A stretch of DNA of 64,000 nt, taken from NCBI RefSeq assembly GCF_031755915.1, contig NC_083390.1, positions 15,097,001-15,161,000 on the forward strand. Reading direction: 5' to 3'. The notes beneath the pieces are model-generated. The model had not been told where the DNA came from. It saw only the letters and a list, made by a program, of their open reading frames with translations, and ran no database searches. This document shows, one piece after another, positions 22,451 to 33,038 of the stretch (its first letter is position 1; each line of letters begins with the position of its first letter). Source of the stretch: Ziziphus jujuba (taxonomy: Eukaryota > Streptophyta > Magnoliopsida > Rosales > Rhamnaceae). The position numbers and the translations under genes were made by a program.

Positions 22451-23551
22451 GAGTTCTACGGTCAGGACGTCCTGATTGAATTCCATCTGGATAAAAAATG
22501 TGATGCTTTTATGAAAAGCTTTGTGGGTTGTTCGATAAATGGATGGTCAGATTAGGAAGAGCCAATCCTAAATTCTACAAAGACTCAAGTAGAGAGAGGA
22601 AAACTCAAAGCACTAACAGTATGAATTAAAAAGTCTATTGCTGAAGACTCACTTCAGTGAATGTAAGCTTCACCTTTAGAGGCCTACCCCTTCCCCTCCA
22701 TCCTGTTGTTGTTGGCATCGTTGTTATTGTTGATGCTCCCAAACCTCTAGTAGGCCAAGCCATTTTTCTCAGTTGCCCTCTTGGTTTCCCACTTCTAAAT
22801 GATATCTCAAGCTTGGTAGACTTTAGTGGCACATTTGGATCCTTAGGCGATCGACCTCGGGGCCTCACCGGGTCTAAGGATGCTCCTGGTGGCAGAGGTT
22901 TCTAGGGCTTTGGTGGCCTACCATGACTCCTTCTTGGAGATGCATTGGGATCTGCCTTGGTGTGGTTATTCTTCTAGAACACCAGCTCTCCACTCTCTTT
23001 CATTTTGTTGAGGTGGTGAGAGACAAGTTGTAAATGCCCGGTTAGTAATTCCCCATAAATTGATTCAATGTATTTCAAAATTGTAGATTTGTTATCATCA
23101 TTACCCATATTACCCATTTTTCATTGATTGTGGTTGGAAGCCAGAGAGTTTTTTGAGGATCAAAAAGCTAAAAATATCAGTTCACAAGTTGGGCTGGCAC
23201 CATTGTTGGATTTGCCCATGTGGCAGTAGTTCGGTCCTTCATTTGCAATGTGTTAGTTTTTGCATAGTGAATTTTCACGAGTTGTGCTGAAAGAATCCCC
23301 ATAAAATATTTTTGTTTTGTCTTTTTTTATTTTTTATTTTTTATAACTTTTCATGATATGACAATTAAATTACAATCGGGCTTTTCTCTTTGTCATTCCT
23401 TCTATGCCTCCTAAGCTACACCAAAGTGAGACATAGTTCTCTATTTTGTTAAAAAAATTGCCATTCATTTGGTAGTGGAAGATGGGAAGCATGTGTGAGT
23501 ACTTTGGGTTTGGATGGAATTCGATCAGGACATCCTAATCGTAGAACCCTC
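22451..23551. mobile_element. Mutator-like element carrying a gene fragment (Pack-MULE type)
   Basis: The two ends form terminal inverted repeats of about 37 bases: 22451-22487 and 23513-23551 share GTTCTACG, a core close to AGGAYGTCCTGAT, and GAATTCCATC with about six mismatches. Both flanks are TA repeats, which hides any target duplication. There is no transposase inside. Instead the minus strand carries an intronless HMGA/H1-like gene fragment (22635-23117). This matches the layout of Pack-MULEs; the family assignment is inference from structure. Confidence 0.65.
22635..23117 (-). pseudogene. Captured fragment of a linker-histone H1/AT-hook (HMGA-like) gene
   Basis: A single 161-codon frame, broken only by two in-frame TAG stops, reads the second half of an H1/H5 winged-helix domain (ILKYIESIYGELLTGHLQL, then HHLNKMKESGELVF) followed by AT-hook motifs: HGRPPKP, VRPRGRSPKDPN and RGRGRPLKV. 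Plant HMGA and HON proteins have this order, a GH1 domain then several AT hooks that bind the minor groove of AT-rich DNA. The first half of the GH1 domain is missing and no intron interrupts the piece. It lies wholly within the inverted-repeat element, so it is most likely a captured or retroposed copy. The stops make it a pseudogene unless it is expressed only as RNA. Confidence 0.75.
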
Positions 23552-23552
23552 C

Positions 23553-23588
<36 letters not shown>

Positions 23589-24540
23589 CATGGTTTTGAT
23601 ATGATAAGAGACTTATGAAGAACTATGAAGGATAATTATTCACAACTGTCAAATCACAAAAATCATGCAGATTTAACGATTGTAGATTTTGTTTCTCATA
23701 ATCCATCTCCATAGTACGGATATACTCTTTGAAAAAAATAATATATATATATATATATATACATATACATAATACACATTTTATAATAAAATTTTTTTAT
23801 TTCCAATTGCAATTTTTGTGGTTTGGTTTAAATCAATTTTAGTCCTTTCGTTTTGAAACAATTCAGCTACAATCCCTACCGTTAAATAGATTCTATTAGA
23901 GTGAACTTATAAGGGGCAAAAAAAGTAAATTGAACACAAGAATATTTAAAATATATTGAAAAATCATATAACAAAAATAAATAAAACAATAATAGTTAAA
24001 AAATTAATGAAAAATTATTAATTTTAAAAATAAATAACTTAAAATATATAAAAAATAAATAAGTCAAATGATTTTAAAATAAATTTTAAATGAATAAAAT
24101 TTAATAAATTTAAAAAAATAATGATATTCTTATAAATAAATAAAATTAAATAATAAACCTTACATAATCGATACTTTAAATTAAAAATCAAATCCAAAAG
24201 TCCAAAAAAAAAAAAAATACTCAAATAAAATCTTTTAAATTTTTACATTATACATATAACATCATCTTATTTATAGTGTTTAGATCTATCAAAATGTTTT
24301 AATTTTAAAGGATAACCAAATAGAAACTAAATAAGCTAAAGCTAAGAGATTCCTTTTTTCCTTTCTTAGCCAAAAAAAAAAAAAAAAAAAAAAGAAGACT
24401 AACTGCTTTTTACATCCTTAAACGATTTTTCATTTTATTTTTTTTATTTATTTTCCGACCTCTGTTATAACTTTGTACTCAACAGCAAAATTATTTAATA
24501 AATTTATTTATTTATTTTTATTTATCCTTAACAGTAGAAT
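23552..24540. other. AT-rich spacer between transposon remnants
   Basis: TA microsatellites at about 23553-23579 and 23744-23761, then AT-rich sequence and a poly-A tract near 24371-24392. No coding remnant is recognised. Confidence 0.5.
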
Positions 24541-24695
24541 TATTGGCAATTTGGGAGGGCATTAATTTTGGTTTGGAATTAGGTTTATTACAAGGGTAAT
24601 TGGCTAGTGATTCTCAATTTCTTGTAAATTAAATTGCCAATGATCAGATTTATATTAGTCCAGATGTTCTCTTGGTTGAAGACGTTAGAAGATAG
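24541..24695 (+). pseudogene. LINE RNase H fragment, left part, split by the chromovirus
   Basis: The frame reads IWEGINFGLELGLLQG, then ASDSQFLVN and SPDVLLVEDVRR, the middle of a plant LINE RNase H domain, including the conserved (A/E)SDS. It stops at 24695, the left end of the chromovirus. The remaining C-terminal part of the same domain resumes at 41452. Both parts contain stop codons. Confidence 0.75.
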
Positions 24696-25895
24696 TGTCA
24701 CCGGGGTAAAATTTAATCCTAAATTTTTGCCTTTGTGTGGCCTAAGGTACCATACCTTAGTTAAACAAGCTGTCCAACACAATCTCACATATACATGAGT
24801 AGGTTCACATAGTCATAGAGTAATCACAAAGTAATAATAAGGCACACCATAGTCAAGAAGTCTCCCCCAACTTTTTTCTTTACTCACAATAATAAGGATA
24901 TATTGGTCAAGAAAATGTAAGGATCATTACAACACTTTCTATGGTATCTCCTACATTGTTCTAACATTTATAGCCTACAAAACTTGCAGTTAACAATTCT
25001 AAGGCATAGGTAATGTTCAACAATTAATTTAAGCCATTTGGCCATGTGGTTGACCTCATATAACCACCAAGAACATGTGTCTACAGCCACCAAATGCCCA
25101 AATGTAAGGACAAGCCCTTCAACATCTTTGAATGAATGCCACCAAGTTACTAAACATAAGGAATCATCGATAACCGTCCCCGAAGTCAGCTCAGAATAAT
25201 ACCAAGTGTTAGGCATGCAAGCTGCACAAAGTTGTATAGAAGCCTTATGGCCTTGCTTACACATGCTACCCACATGCAACTCATAATAGCTACGAACCGT
25301 AGCCAACTCAACCCACAAAAGGCGCCAATGCACAAAAGCGTGTCTAGCTTCATGCCTTTCCTACATACACTTGCTACTGCATGCTGCAAATGCCTACATT
25401 TGCTATTACATGCTATTGCACACTACTACTGATGCTGAGCACTACTGCACAACATGGCCAGTCTACATACAACTGTACAAACACAAGCCCACACACCTAC
25501 ACACATAGCTCACATATAAAAGCCAAAGGCTGCACATGTTTGCATAACTCACTCATTTATGTGCATGCTCGCACGCTTGCACGTATGCTTGCTTGCATGT
25601 TACATGTCCACGTCCACAAACCACACTTGCTATGCATATCAAGCCTATACCACTTGCGATATTCTCAAACACACAAACATGGTTGCTCACATTGCATGTA
25701 TAAGGTTTGCCTATATATTGGCACAATGTCATGCCACATGTGCCCATATATGTCTACACATGCTTGCATTGATGCAAAGGGTCAACAATAGTCATGCACA
25801 AACATTTGTTCCCACATTTACAATCATGCTAAACCAAGCCTATGCCATGCTCCAGATAATAGATATACTAGGAATCCACCGATACCATGGCCTAA
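24696..25895 (-). repeat. Chromovirus 3' LTR, distal part
   Basis: Aligns by eye with 39953 to about 41140 of the 5' LTR: shared landmarks include TGTCAC at the edge, the GGCACACCA and TGTCTCCTA/TATCTCCTA phrases, ATGGCCTTGCTTACACATGC and ATTGGCAC. It is rich in CATGCA and TGCACA words. The right limit is uncertain because a Harbinger element was inserted here. Confidence 0.8.
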
Positions 25896-27198
25896 ATGCA
25901 CCATTAGGGTACCTCACCTAAATCGTGTGCTTATTTTTGTAGCATTGTCCAGGCTAGGATAGGATTTAGTCTCAGACTAGTGTTTGGTGTTGCTAAGTTC
26001 AAATTTGATAGGGTGGGACAAATTTGTCTAAAATATAAATTAGTGAAGAATTTTTAAAACTAATTTGACCCACCATCATTGCTAAGTGATAGACAAACTC
26101 TTTCAGTTTCTAGACCTCTCTCTCTCTCTCTCAAAGTGATGCCAAAAACCTTTCTCAACTCTTATCAATGATCTTTGCTCTCACAGTAAATGTTTTAAGC
26201 TTGATCTTCCCACTTTTACCCATTTTACCTTTCTCTCAACTCTTCTTTCTCTCACTTTAGATTCTCTCTCTCGCTCAAATTCTCTCTCTCACACTCAAAC
26301 ACCTCTATCGTGGACTATTTTCTCTCTCAATGTTCAATCTTAGACTAGTTTCCAAGTTTGATCGGCTGTTTTTTCCTCTTCTTTGTATTTTTTTTTTTTA
26401 TTGTTTGAAATTAGGTTGTTTTGATATGTGGGGGTTTTGATATATGTGTTGGTTTTTTTTTTTTCATTTGGCAACTTGAACAAACCAAAAGTCAATACTA
26501 CTTTTTTTCCCCCCTAATTGCTTCATTTAATTGACTCTACAACAATGTTGATGTTAGGAAATTTGCCTTTTTTTGAGGAAATTTGACTGTACCATATTAA
26601 GCTTACTAGTATGTACTACATTTGCCTTGTTCTCCATAAGTCTTATATTTAAGGAAAAATAAGAATGCTTTTCATGTCTATTTATTCATTTTCTTCATAA
26701 GATACATTGGATGATGGGTTTGAACTTCACAATTTTCAATCACATTAATATATGAGGTAAGAGTTAAAAAGTGGAAGATATTTTTGGGATGTAATATGAG
26801 ATATAGTACACAAATATATTTATATTATTTAAGGAGTTTTAAAGCTTAGTTTGGATGGTTTTAAGTTTGTTTGTCCTGCCTGGTAATTTATATGTAGGAC
26901 TTGAGTCAATGACTTTCAATGTAGGCTCCATAATTTAGATATATGGTGAATTATTGATCCAAATTATTGAGTTTGGTAGGCACACCTTTTGTAATCTATG
27001 CTTCTATCATATTGCCTGCCTTCAAATCAATTTCAATTTCTTGATAATTAATATTTGAGTTTCCATGTAAAACTGAAGCAAACTTGGGATTTGTTACAGC
27101 TTCTTTTTAACACAAGAAAAGAGGGCAATAATGAATTATCTTATGCTAATTTATTTAAGGTATTTAATAAATTTAAGAATGAAAAAAATATTAAGGAA

Positions 27199-27497
27199 GT
27201 TCATGTGTAAAAGTTTTCCAATGAGACAATTTTTTTTGAAAAAATTATTTGCCAAAATTAATGTTTCATGTTTGTTATGAAGATGAAGAAATAGGGTAAT
27301 CTTGTTAGTTTTATTAAGGCATTAGCTATTTAAATTTCTAGTTTGCATAATAACTTCATATGTAAAGATTTTCCAATGAGACAACTTTTTTGGAAAAATT
27401 ATTTGCCAAAATTGATGTTTCATGTTTGTACGAAGATGAAGAAACATGCTATAATCTTGTTGGCTTTATTAAGGTATTAACTATTTAACTTTCTAGG
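27199..27497. repeat. Direct duplication of about 145 bp inside the Harbinger element
   Basis: Two copies about 157 bases apart (27199 to about 27342, and 27356 to about 27497) share the phrases TTTTCCAATGAGACAA, ATTATTTGCCAAAATT and GATGAAGAAA with scattered differences. They lie upstream of the transposase remnant. Confidence 0.85.
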
Positions 27498-27999
27498 TTA
27501 CTATAGTTAGTGATGTCCTTTTTGGCATGTTTACATGGCCATACAAGGATGCTTTCTATTCAAACTTGGAAATTTCTAATCCTTTTAAAGTAGTTATTAA
27601 GTCTAAATTTTGAAAGCGTGTATATATGGGTGCTGTAAATTATTATTACATGGTGCTAGATCTTCTTGTTGTTGGTCAATTATGTGATTTGCTTGCATAA
27701 ATTTATGGAAAGTTTCCTTTAACCACTCAAGTCATGTCTTCTTCTATACTTTACTATCTTTTTGTTCAACAATCATCATTTCTACCATACTTTTAATAAT
27801 ACTTTAAAAAATTCTTCACCTTTTGGTTAATGATTTATTGTTTTTTATTTTTTATTTTTTTTTATACTTCTTTTTAGTGTTTTAGATATAGATCAAAGAA
27901 AGATTATTGCATTCTTATTAATTGCCAATGATTTAGAATTCTAATTTTTTGTATGTATTCTATGATAGTTTTGGTTATGTACATGTACATATTATGGCA

Positions 28000-29080
28000 T
28001 TGTAGAAATGATGTTGGTGTTAGGAATCAAATACTTCTAAGGAGACAGATACGTACATCTTTTCTAAATAATTTGTTGAACAATAATGTGAATTGTATTA
28101 GTTAACTTATAATATATAAGAGAACATTTTCTATGTTATGTGAGTTATTATGTCTTGATGGACATTAAAATAAATGGAATAGTTAAATTGAAAGAGTAAG
28201 TGTGCATATTTTTGCACATAATTATTTATCATTTAAAAAACTGTACAGTTATATTTAGATTTTTAGATCGAGGGAGACGATTAATAGGTACTTCAATTCG
28301 ATGTTGAGTAAAGTTTTACGATTACATAGGGCGTTACTAAGGTATCAAGACCTTGTGCCCTATAATTTTATGGATAATAGATGGGAAATTTTTAACGTAT
28401 GTTTATGGATTAGTTTAAGTTTATAAGATTATGCTTAGATTGTTTTCAATATTCTCTCACTTTATATAGAATTGCTTGGGAGTATTAAGTGGAACTTATA
28501 TTAAGGAGAATGTACCTGAAATGGATAAATCAGGATATCGAATAAAGAATGGTGAGATTGCAACAAATGTTCTAGATACATGTAACCAGAATATGGAATT
28601 CATATTCATATTTCCTATTTGGGAAGGCTTGGCCTCAAAATCGAGAATATTACAAAATGCAATAAATAGACCTAATGGATTAAGAGTTCTACTAATAAGA
28701 TTAATTCTAAAACTGTAGTTTTTAGGACATGAATCTTGCATAAACTAATATAAATTATTTTTGAATTTTAGGTTGTTATTATTTAGTGGATGTTGGTTAT
28801 ATTAATGGTGAAAGATTTCTTGTACCATATAAAAGAACAAGATATCACCTTTATAATGGATAGATGGTTGTGCACCCCTAAATTATTAAGAATATTTCAA
28901 CATAAAGCATGCATTTATAAGAAATGTCATGGAAAGATGCTTTAGAGTTCTCTAAAAATATTAGGTAATTATAAGAAGTTCATCTTTCTATTTAATAAAA
29001 ACAAAAATTAAGATTATTACAGCATGTTGTCTCATAAATAATCTAATTAGAAGAGCAATGTTAATTGATTATGACAAATT
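28000..29080 (+). pseudogene. PIF/Harbinger DDE transposase (DDE_Tnp_4 type), catalytically dead
   Basis: Pieces in several frames match the plant Harbinger transposase in order: a helical N-terminal region ending VLRLHRALLRYQDLVP, GTYIKENVPEMDKSGYR with GEIATNVLDTCNQNMEFIF, PIWEGLASKSRILQ, NRPNGL, then YYLVDVGYINGERFL with PYKRTRYHL, NVMERCFRVL and ITACCLINNLIRRAM. In the family the first catalytic Asp lies in LDGTYI and the second in SDSRVL; here these read LSGTYI and SKSRIL, so both are lost, while the final Glu (MERCF) remains. Several stops and frame shifts add to this. The gene must be inactive. Confidence 0.85.
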
Positions 29081-29629
29081 TAGAGTTCAATAACAGTGAA
29101 TATAATGAACATGAAATAGATGATGACATTATTGGATCAATTCATCCTTCAATTAGTGGAATACATGGAGAGATGAGTTAATTAAACAAATATTTGATGA
29201 GTGGAGATGTCGTTATAGCCATTAGTTAATTTTTATAATGCACTTTTTTTCTTCCTTTTTATTATAGCTATTATTAAGTATGTGTTATTTTAAACCCTAT
29301 TATGTTTTAATAATACTTTTATGAAATTAAATTTACAGCTTGTATCATTAACATTATTGTGTTTTTTTTTTTTTTTTTTTTTTTTGCTGAATAACATTAT
29401 TATGTTTTTATGTTATATTTATTATGTAGAATAATTTTAAAATTTATGTTGTGATTATTGTTTTTATGTTGTGGATGATATAGTGACAATTCAATTGGTA
29501 TAATTAAATAGCAATGAAAATTGATAGTAGCAATAGTAATCACCAATAAGAAAGTTATCAGGTGTACGTAGAGTAGGGTTGAAGAAAAAGTTTTACTAAA
29601 TATTTTAGAAGATGTTCCAACTTGTGGAC

Positions 29630-30400
29630 AATGATGTAATATTGGTATATTCAAAACTGGAATAATAGGTATCATTTAGAGGCAATTGTCCAAGATGTGT
29701 CCTGAATTGAATTTGAAAGCTAATCCATATATCGAATCAAAGTTAAAAAAATGAAAGAAACAATATGATATACTTACAATAGTAGATTTGGATGGAATGA
29801 CTCGTTGAAATGTATAGCGATGCTTGAAAATTCTATGTGAAGGTTTTGAATTTGTATGGCATTTAGTTTACTTTATTAAATTAGATTAATAGTTATATAT
29901 AAAATATATGTTTTTTTAATTATTTTTTATTTTTTACTGTAGAGTTATAGAAATGCTGAAAGTTGGAGAGATAGACCTTTTTTAATATATAAGAGACTTG
30001 CACACCTATTTGGAAATGACCAAGCAATTGGTATTAGAGTATAATCTTTAATTGGTATGGTTGATGTTGTCCTTTTGGAGAGTCAACATGAATACATAAA
30101 GGTTGATGTTGCACCTTCTCCTATGTCGGTGTATCAAACTATACATAATAAACATGATATATAATCCTAAGTAAGAAGTAAGAGAAATTTAAATTAAAAG
30201 ATGATGACTTTGCAACAGGGTTTGATGATGTAGCATTTCAACTATACAATCAATTAGCTGAAAAGTTTGATAAATTTGATGCTAATTATCCAAAATAGTT
30301 AGTCGATGAGCTTAAAAGATTGGGATTTTTTGTTACTGACAATCTCAAAAGCAATCAAATTTGACTAATCAAATTAAAAGGTCTTTCAAGATCATAGAAA
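29630..30400 (+). pseudogene. Myb/SANT-like DNA-binding ORF of the Harbinger element
   Basis: Downstream of the transposase and on the same strand, broken frames read MCPELNLKANPYIESKLKK, KKQYDILTIV, then WNDSLKCIAMLENSM, SWRDRPFLIYKRLAHLFG and NDQAIG. These match the plant Myb/SANT-like domain (Myb_DNA-bind_3) carried by PIF/Harbinger elements, which binds the transposon ends and recruits the transposase. A C-terminal helix-like piece (GFDDVAFQLYNQLAEKFD) follows. Stops occur within the domain. It confirms the two-gene layout of the element. Confidence 0.75.
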
Positions 30401-31451
30401 ATTGAAGAGAGTCATGTTGTGGATTATCTATTTATGTTTTATGTTGTGGATGATATTAATGTTTATTTTAATTTTTGTGGATTGTATATTTGCTATTGAA
30501 TTTATATTTATGCTGCTAGACTTTTATATATGCGAAGCAAATATATATTTAATAATATATGTTTTTTATTTATACGGCTTTTTTAAATTGTGCTTTAAAA
30601 TCTTAATGGCAAAGAAAGGCACAGAATATTGAATGAACTATATTATTTAATTTATGTTTATATACGGGAATATTGAATGACAAAGAAATGAGTTTATGCT
30701 ATGTATAAAGGTAAATAACCAGAGATATCTAATTTGTGGCTTGAATATCAACAACAAGTACATGGATTTAAATATAATTTATATAAAGTATATCCTATAA
30801 TTGAAAAAGTTGAAATTATATATATTGTGTATATTGAACAGTGGATGGGGAAACTGGTTTAGTCAAAACCTATGTATGAACCTATATGAATTACCACTAC
30901 ACATATACGTGTTAAAAGGAACAACGAGTGGATTAATGGTTTCATATTAGGTTATCTAGTTAGAATATTATCGATGAGTGTATTTGCTTATTAGTTGTAT
31001 AAGTAGATTTTTCAAATAAAATCTAATATATATTATGAATTTGCTACTAGGTTATATACATTTATGAAGTGGAGATGGATACATAATCTTAATTAAATAT
31101 AATGTTTTATTTTTATTTTTATTTTGTTAATATTTATAGCTTACCATATTATAATTTAATTTTAATTGATTTGTTTAAAAAATATATTAACATAATTTTG
31201 GAGGGTGAATATTAATAACCAATTTATTTAAAATATAAATACATAATATTAATTTTATATTTTAAAAGTGTATATATATTAAATAATTATAGTAAAATAT
31301 TAGAGTCTGGTGTGTACCAAACACAAGATAACTAATCCAGAATTAAGTCCAAGACTACACTAAATACCTTACAATACTATGGTTGGCCTGGTTTGACCTG
31401 ACCTGTTCGGTTCGATCTTGGCTTAATAATTCTGTTCAATTCTACACACCA

Positions 31452-31784
31452 AACGCACTCAAAGAACTTATTTGGCCCTTTTTTTTTATTTCTAAGAGCA
31501 CCATATATCAAAATGCACAGAGTCATAATGGCCCTTGACATGGTATCAAAGGCTCGCCACCATATCAAGCTCACACTTAACTATACCCATCATCATATCA
31601 AGCTAAGCCACACACCTAATGCATATTTGCTTGAATTGCACTTGATGTCCAATCTCGAATCTCACCTACTATATCCCACTAGTATTGTATGCTACCAACC
31701 AAAGCACATATGCACATTTAAGGCCCAAGCATGGCAAATGGTATTTACCATGCTTTGCCTATCTCGATATTTAAGGGCCTAACA
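31452..31784 (-). repeat. Chromovirus 3' LTR, proximal part
   Basis: Aligns with about 41144-41451 of the 5' LTR (shared AAAGAACTTATTT/AAAAAGCTTATTT, CACCATATAT, TCATAATGGCCCT/TTATAATAGCCCT, GGCTYGCCACCAT). Its edge is CCTAACA at 31778-31784, so in element orientation the LTR starts TGTTAGG, next to the polypurine side of the internal region. Confidence 0.8.
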
Positions 31785-31859
31785 AAATTTTCCATCTGAA
31801 ATGGACGACATTCTCGTCAGGTGAAGCCTCAAATACTTAGTCATTTGATCCTCAAATTA

Positions 31860-33030
31860 CCATAAACTAGGATCTCTCTCCCATGTTGCATCAGCCTTGG
31901 ATTCCCCTTTTAGAAAATTAGTTTATCTCATCTTTTGTTATATCCCATGGTTCAATGATTAAGGATCTTCTCATTCTCCATGTCAAGTTGCTTCTTTACC
32001 ACAAGAATGACTCTCTTCGCTTAAACCTAATTTTGATTGTCCACTTCATCATAAAATGGCTTCAAAAAGTTTGCATGGAAAGTAGGATGAAACTTCATCC
32101 CATTAGGCAATAATAACTTTTATACCACATTCCTAGCCTTCTTCAACACCTTAAACAGCCCTTCATATTTATGCACCAATGATTGATGCACACTAGTCCT
32201 TCTATATCTTCGGTTCTAGCTTTAGCAACACCTTGTCTCCCCTTTAGACTTTAAAAGTCTCCTCTTCCAATCAGCATACTTCTTCATCCACCTAGCAGCC
32301 ATGGCCAAACTATCTTTTGCCCATTCTAAAAAGTTTTGCTTCTCATAGACAAATTTGTATACTATAGGGCAAGCCATGGCCAAACTATCTTTTGATCAAT
32401 TAGTTTATCTCATCTTTTAGAAAATTAGTTGCTATCTTAATGCCAACTTTATAGGGTTCATGCGTATAGATGATGATCTATGAATATTGTAGTAACAACA
32501 CCAAGTGAATTGACCCAATTTGTTTGGCTAGTAATCATGAAATGCCTTCACTAATCCTCCAACAATGTATTCATCATTTCCATTTACCCATCAGTTTGGG
32601 GATAATTTGCAGCCAAAATCTTCAACTTAGACCCCAACAATTTCAATAGTATCGTCCTAAATCTTCTTATAAATGAGCATCATGATAGCTAAACATGTCA
32701 TTCTGTGTACTAAAATATTTCACAAAATATTTATGAAATAACTACGTGACTACATTTGCAGGCATCCATGTGGTATAGCAATGAACAAGACATGCTTGGA
32801 GAATCTGTCCATTACCAGCAGAATTGATCATATGTCATCAGTCTCTGGTAATCCAACAATGAAGTATGGTGATTTGGATTGAACATGCTTCTTTGGGATA
32901 CGAAAAGTCTGTAGCAAACCCACCTCTTACTTTTTCTCTACCTCATCTTATTGGCATACATGATAAGTTTTTATATGCGGTTCAACATCTTGCTCCATCT
33001 TTATCCAGTAATAAAATTTAGCCAGCAAAA
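31860..33030 (-). pseudogene. Chromovirus integrase C-terminus and chromodomain-like tail
   Basis: Minus-strand frames read the integrase core end NYPQTDG followed by MEMMNTLLED, then LAMAARWMKKYADWKRR, VHKYEGLFKVLKKARNV, MKFHPTFHANFLKP and a degraded chromodomain-like segment (ILNH, GYNKR). In chromoviruses this tail binds histone marks and steers integration. Stops are frequent. A short local duplication repeats GCCATGGCCAAACTATC at about 32299 and 32370. The upstream part of integrase is cut by the hAT element at 33039. Confidence 0.75.
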
Positions 33031-33038
33031 TCATCATC

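Larger units (their letters stand above)
25954..31461 (+). mobile_element. PIF/Harbinger transposon inserted in the chromovirus 3' LTR
   Basis: About 5.5 kb of sequence absent from the matching place in the 5' LTR (about 41140). Ends carry imperfect inverted words: GGATTTAGTCTC...GTGTTTGGT near 25968-25997 and the reverse complement GGATTAGTTATC...GTGTTTGGT near 31318-31345, with a further ACCAAACGCACTC end at about 31449-31461. The GTGTTTGGT word is usual in plant Harbinger termini. Inside, on the plus strand, are a DDE transposase remnant and then a Myb/SANT-like ORF remnant, the two-gene set of this superfamily. Exact ends and the expected 3-bp target duplication could not be fixed; the left limit may lie up to 70 bases further out. 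Confidence 0.82.

Noticed and set aside
25186..25921. Several overlapping Cys/His-rich open frames
   Set aside because: They fall inside the chromovirus 3' LTR and come from CATGCA/TGCACA-rich sequence; the matching part of the 5' LTR does not keep them open.
25954..31461. Possible simple continuation of the LTR retrotransposon
   Set aside because: The two flanking parts together match one LTR, and the interior has Harbinger transposase and Myb/SANT pieces on the opposite strand.
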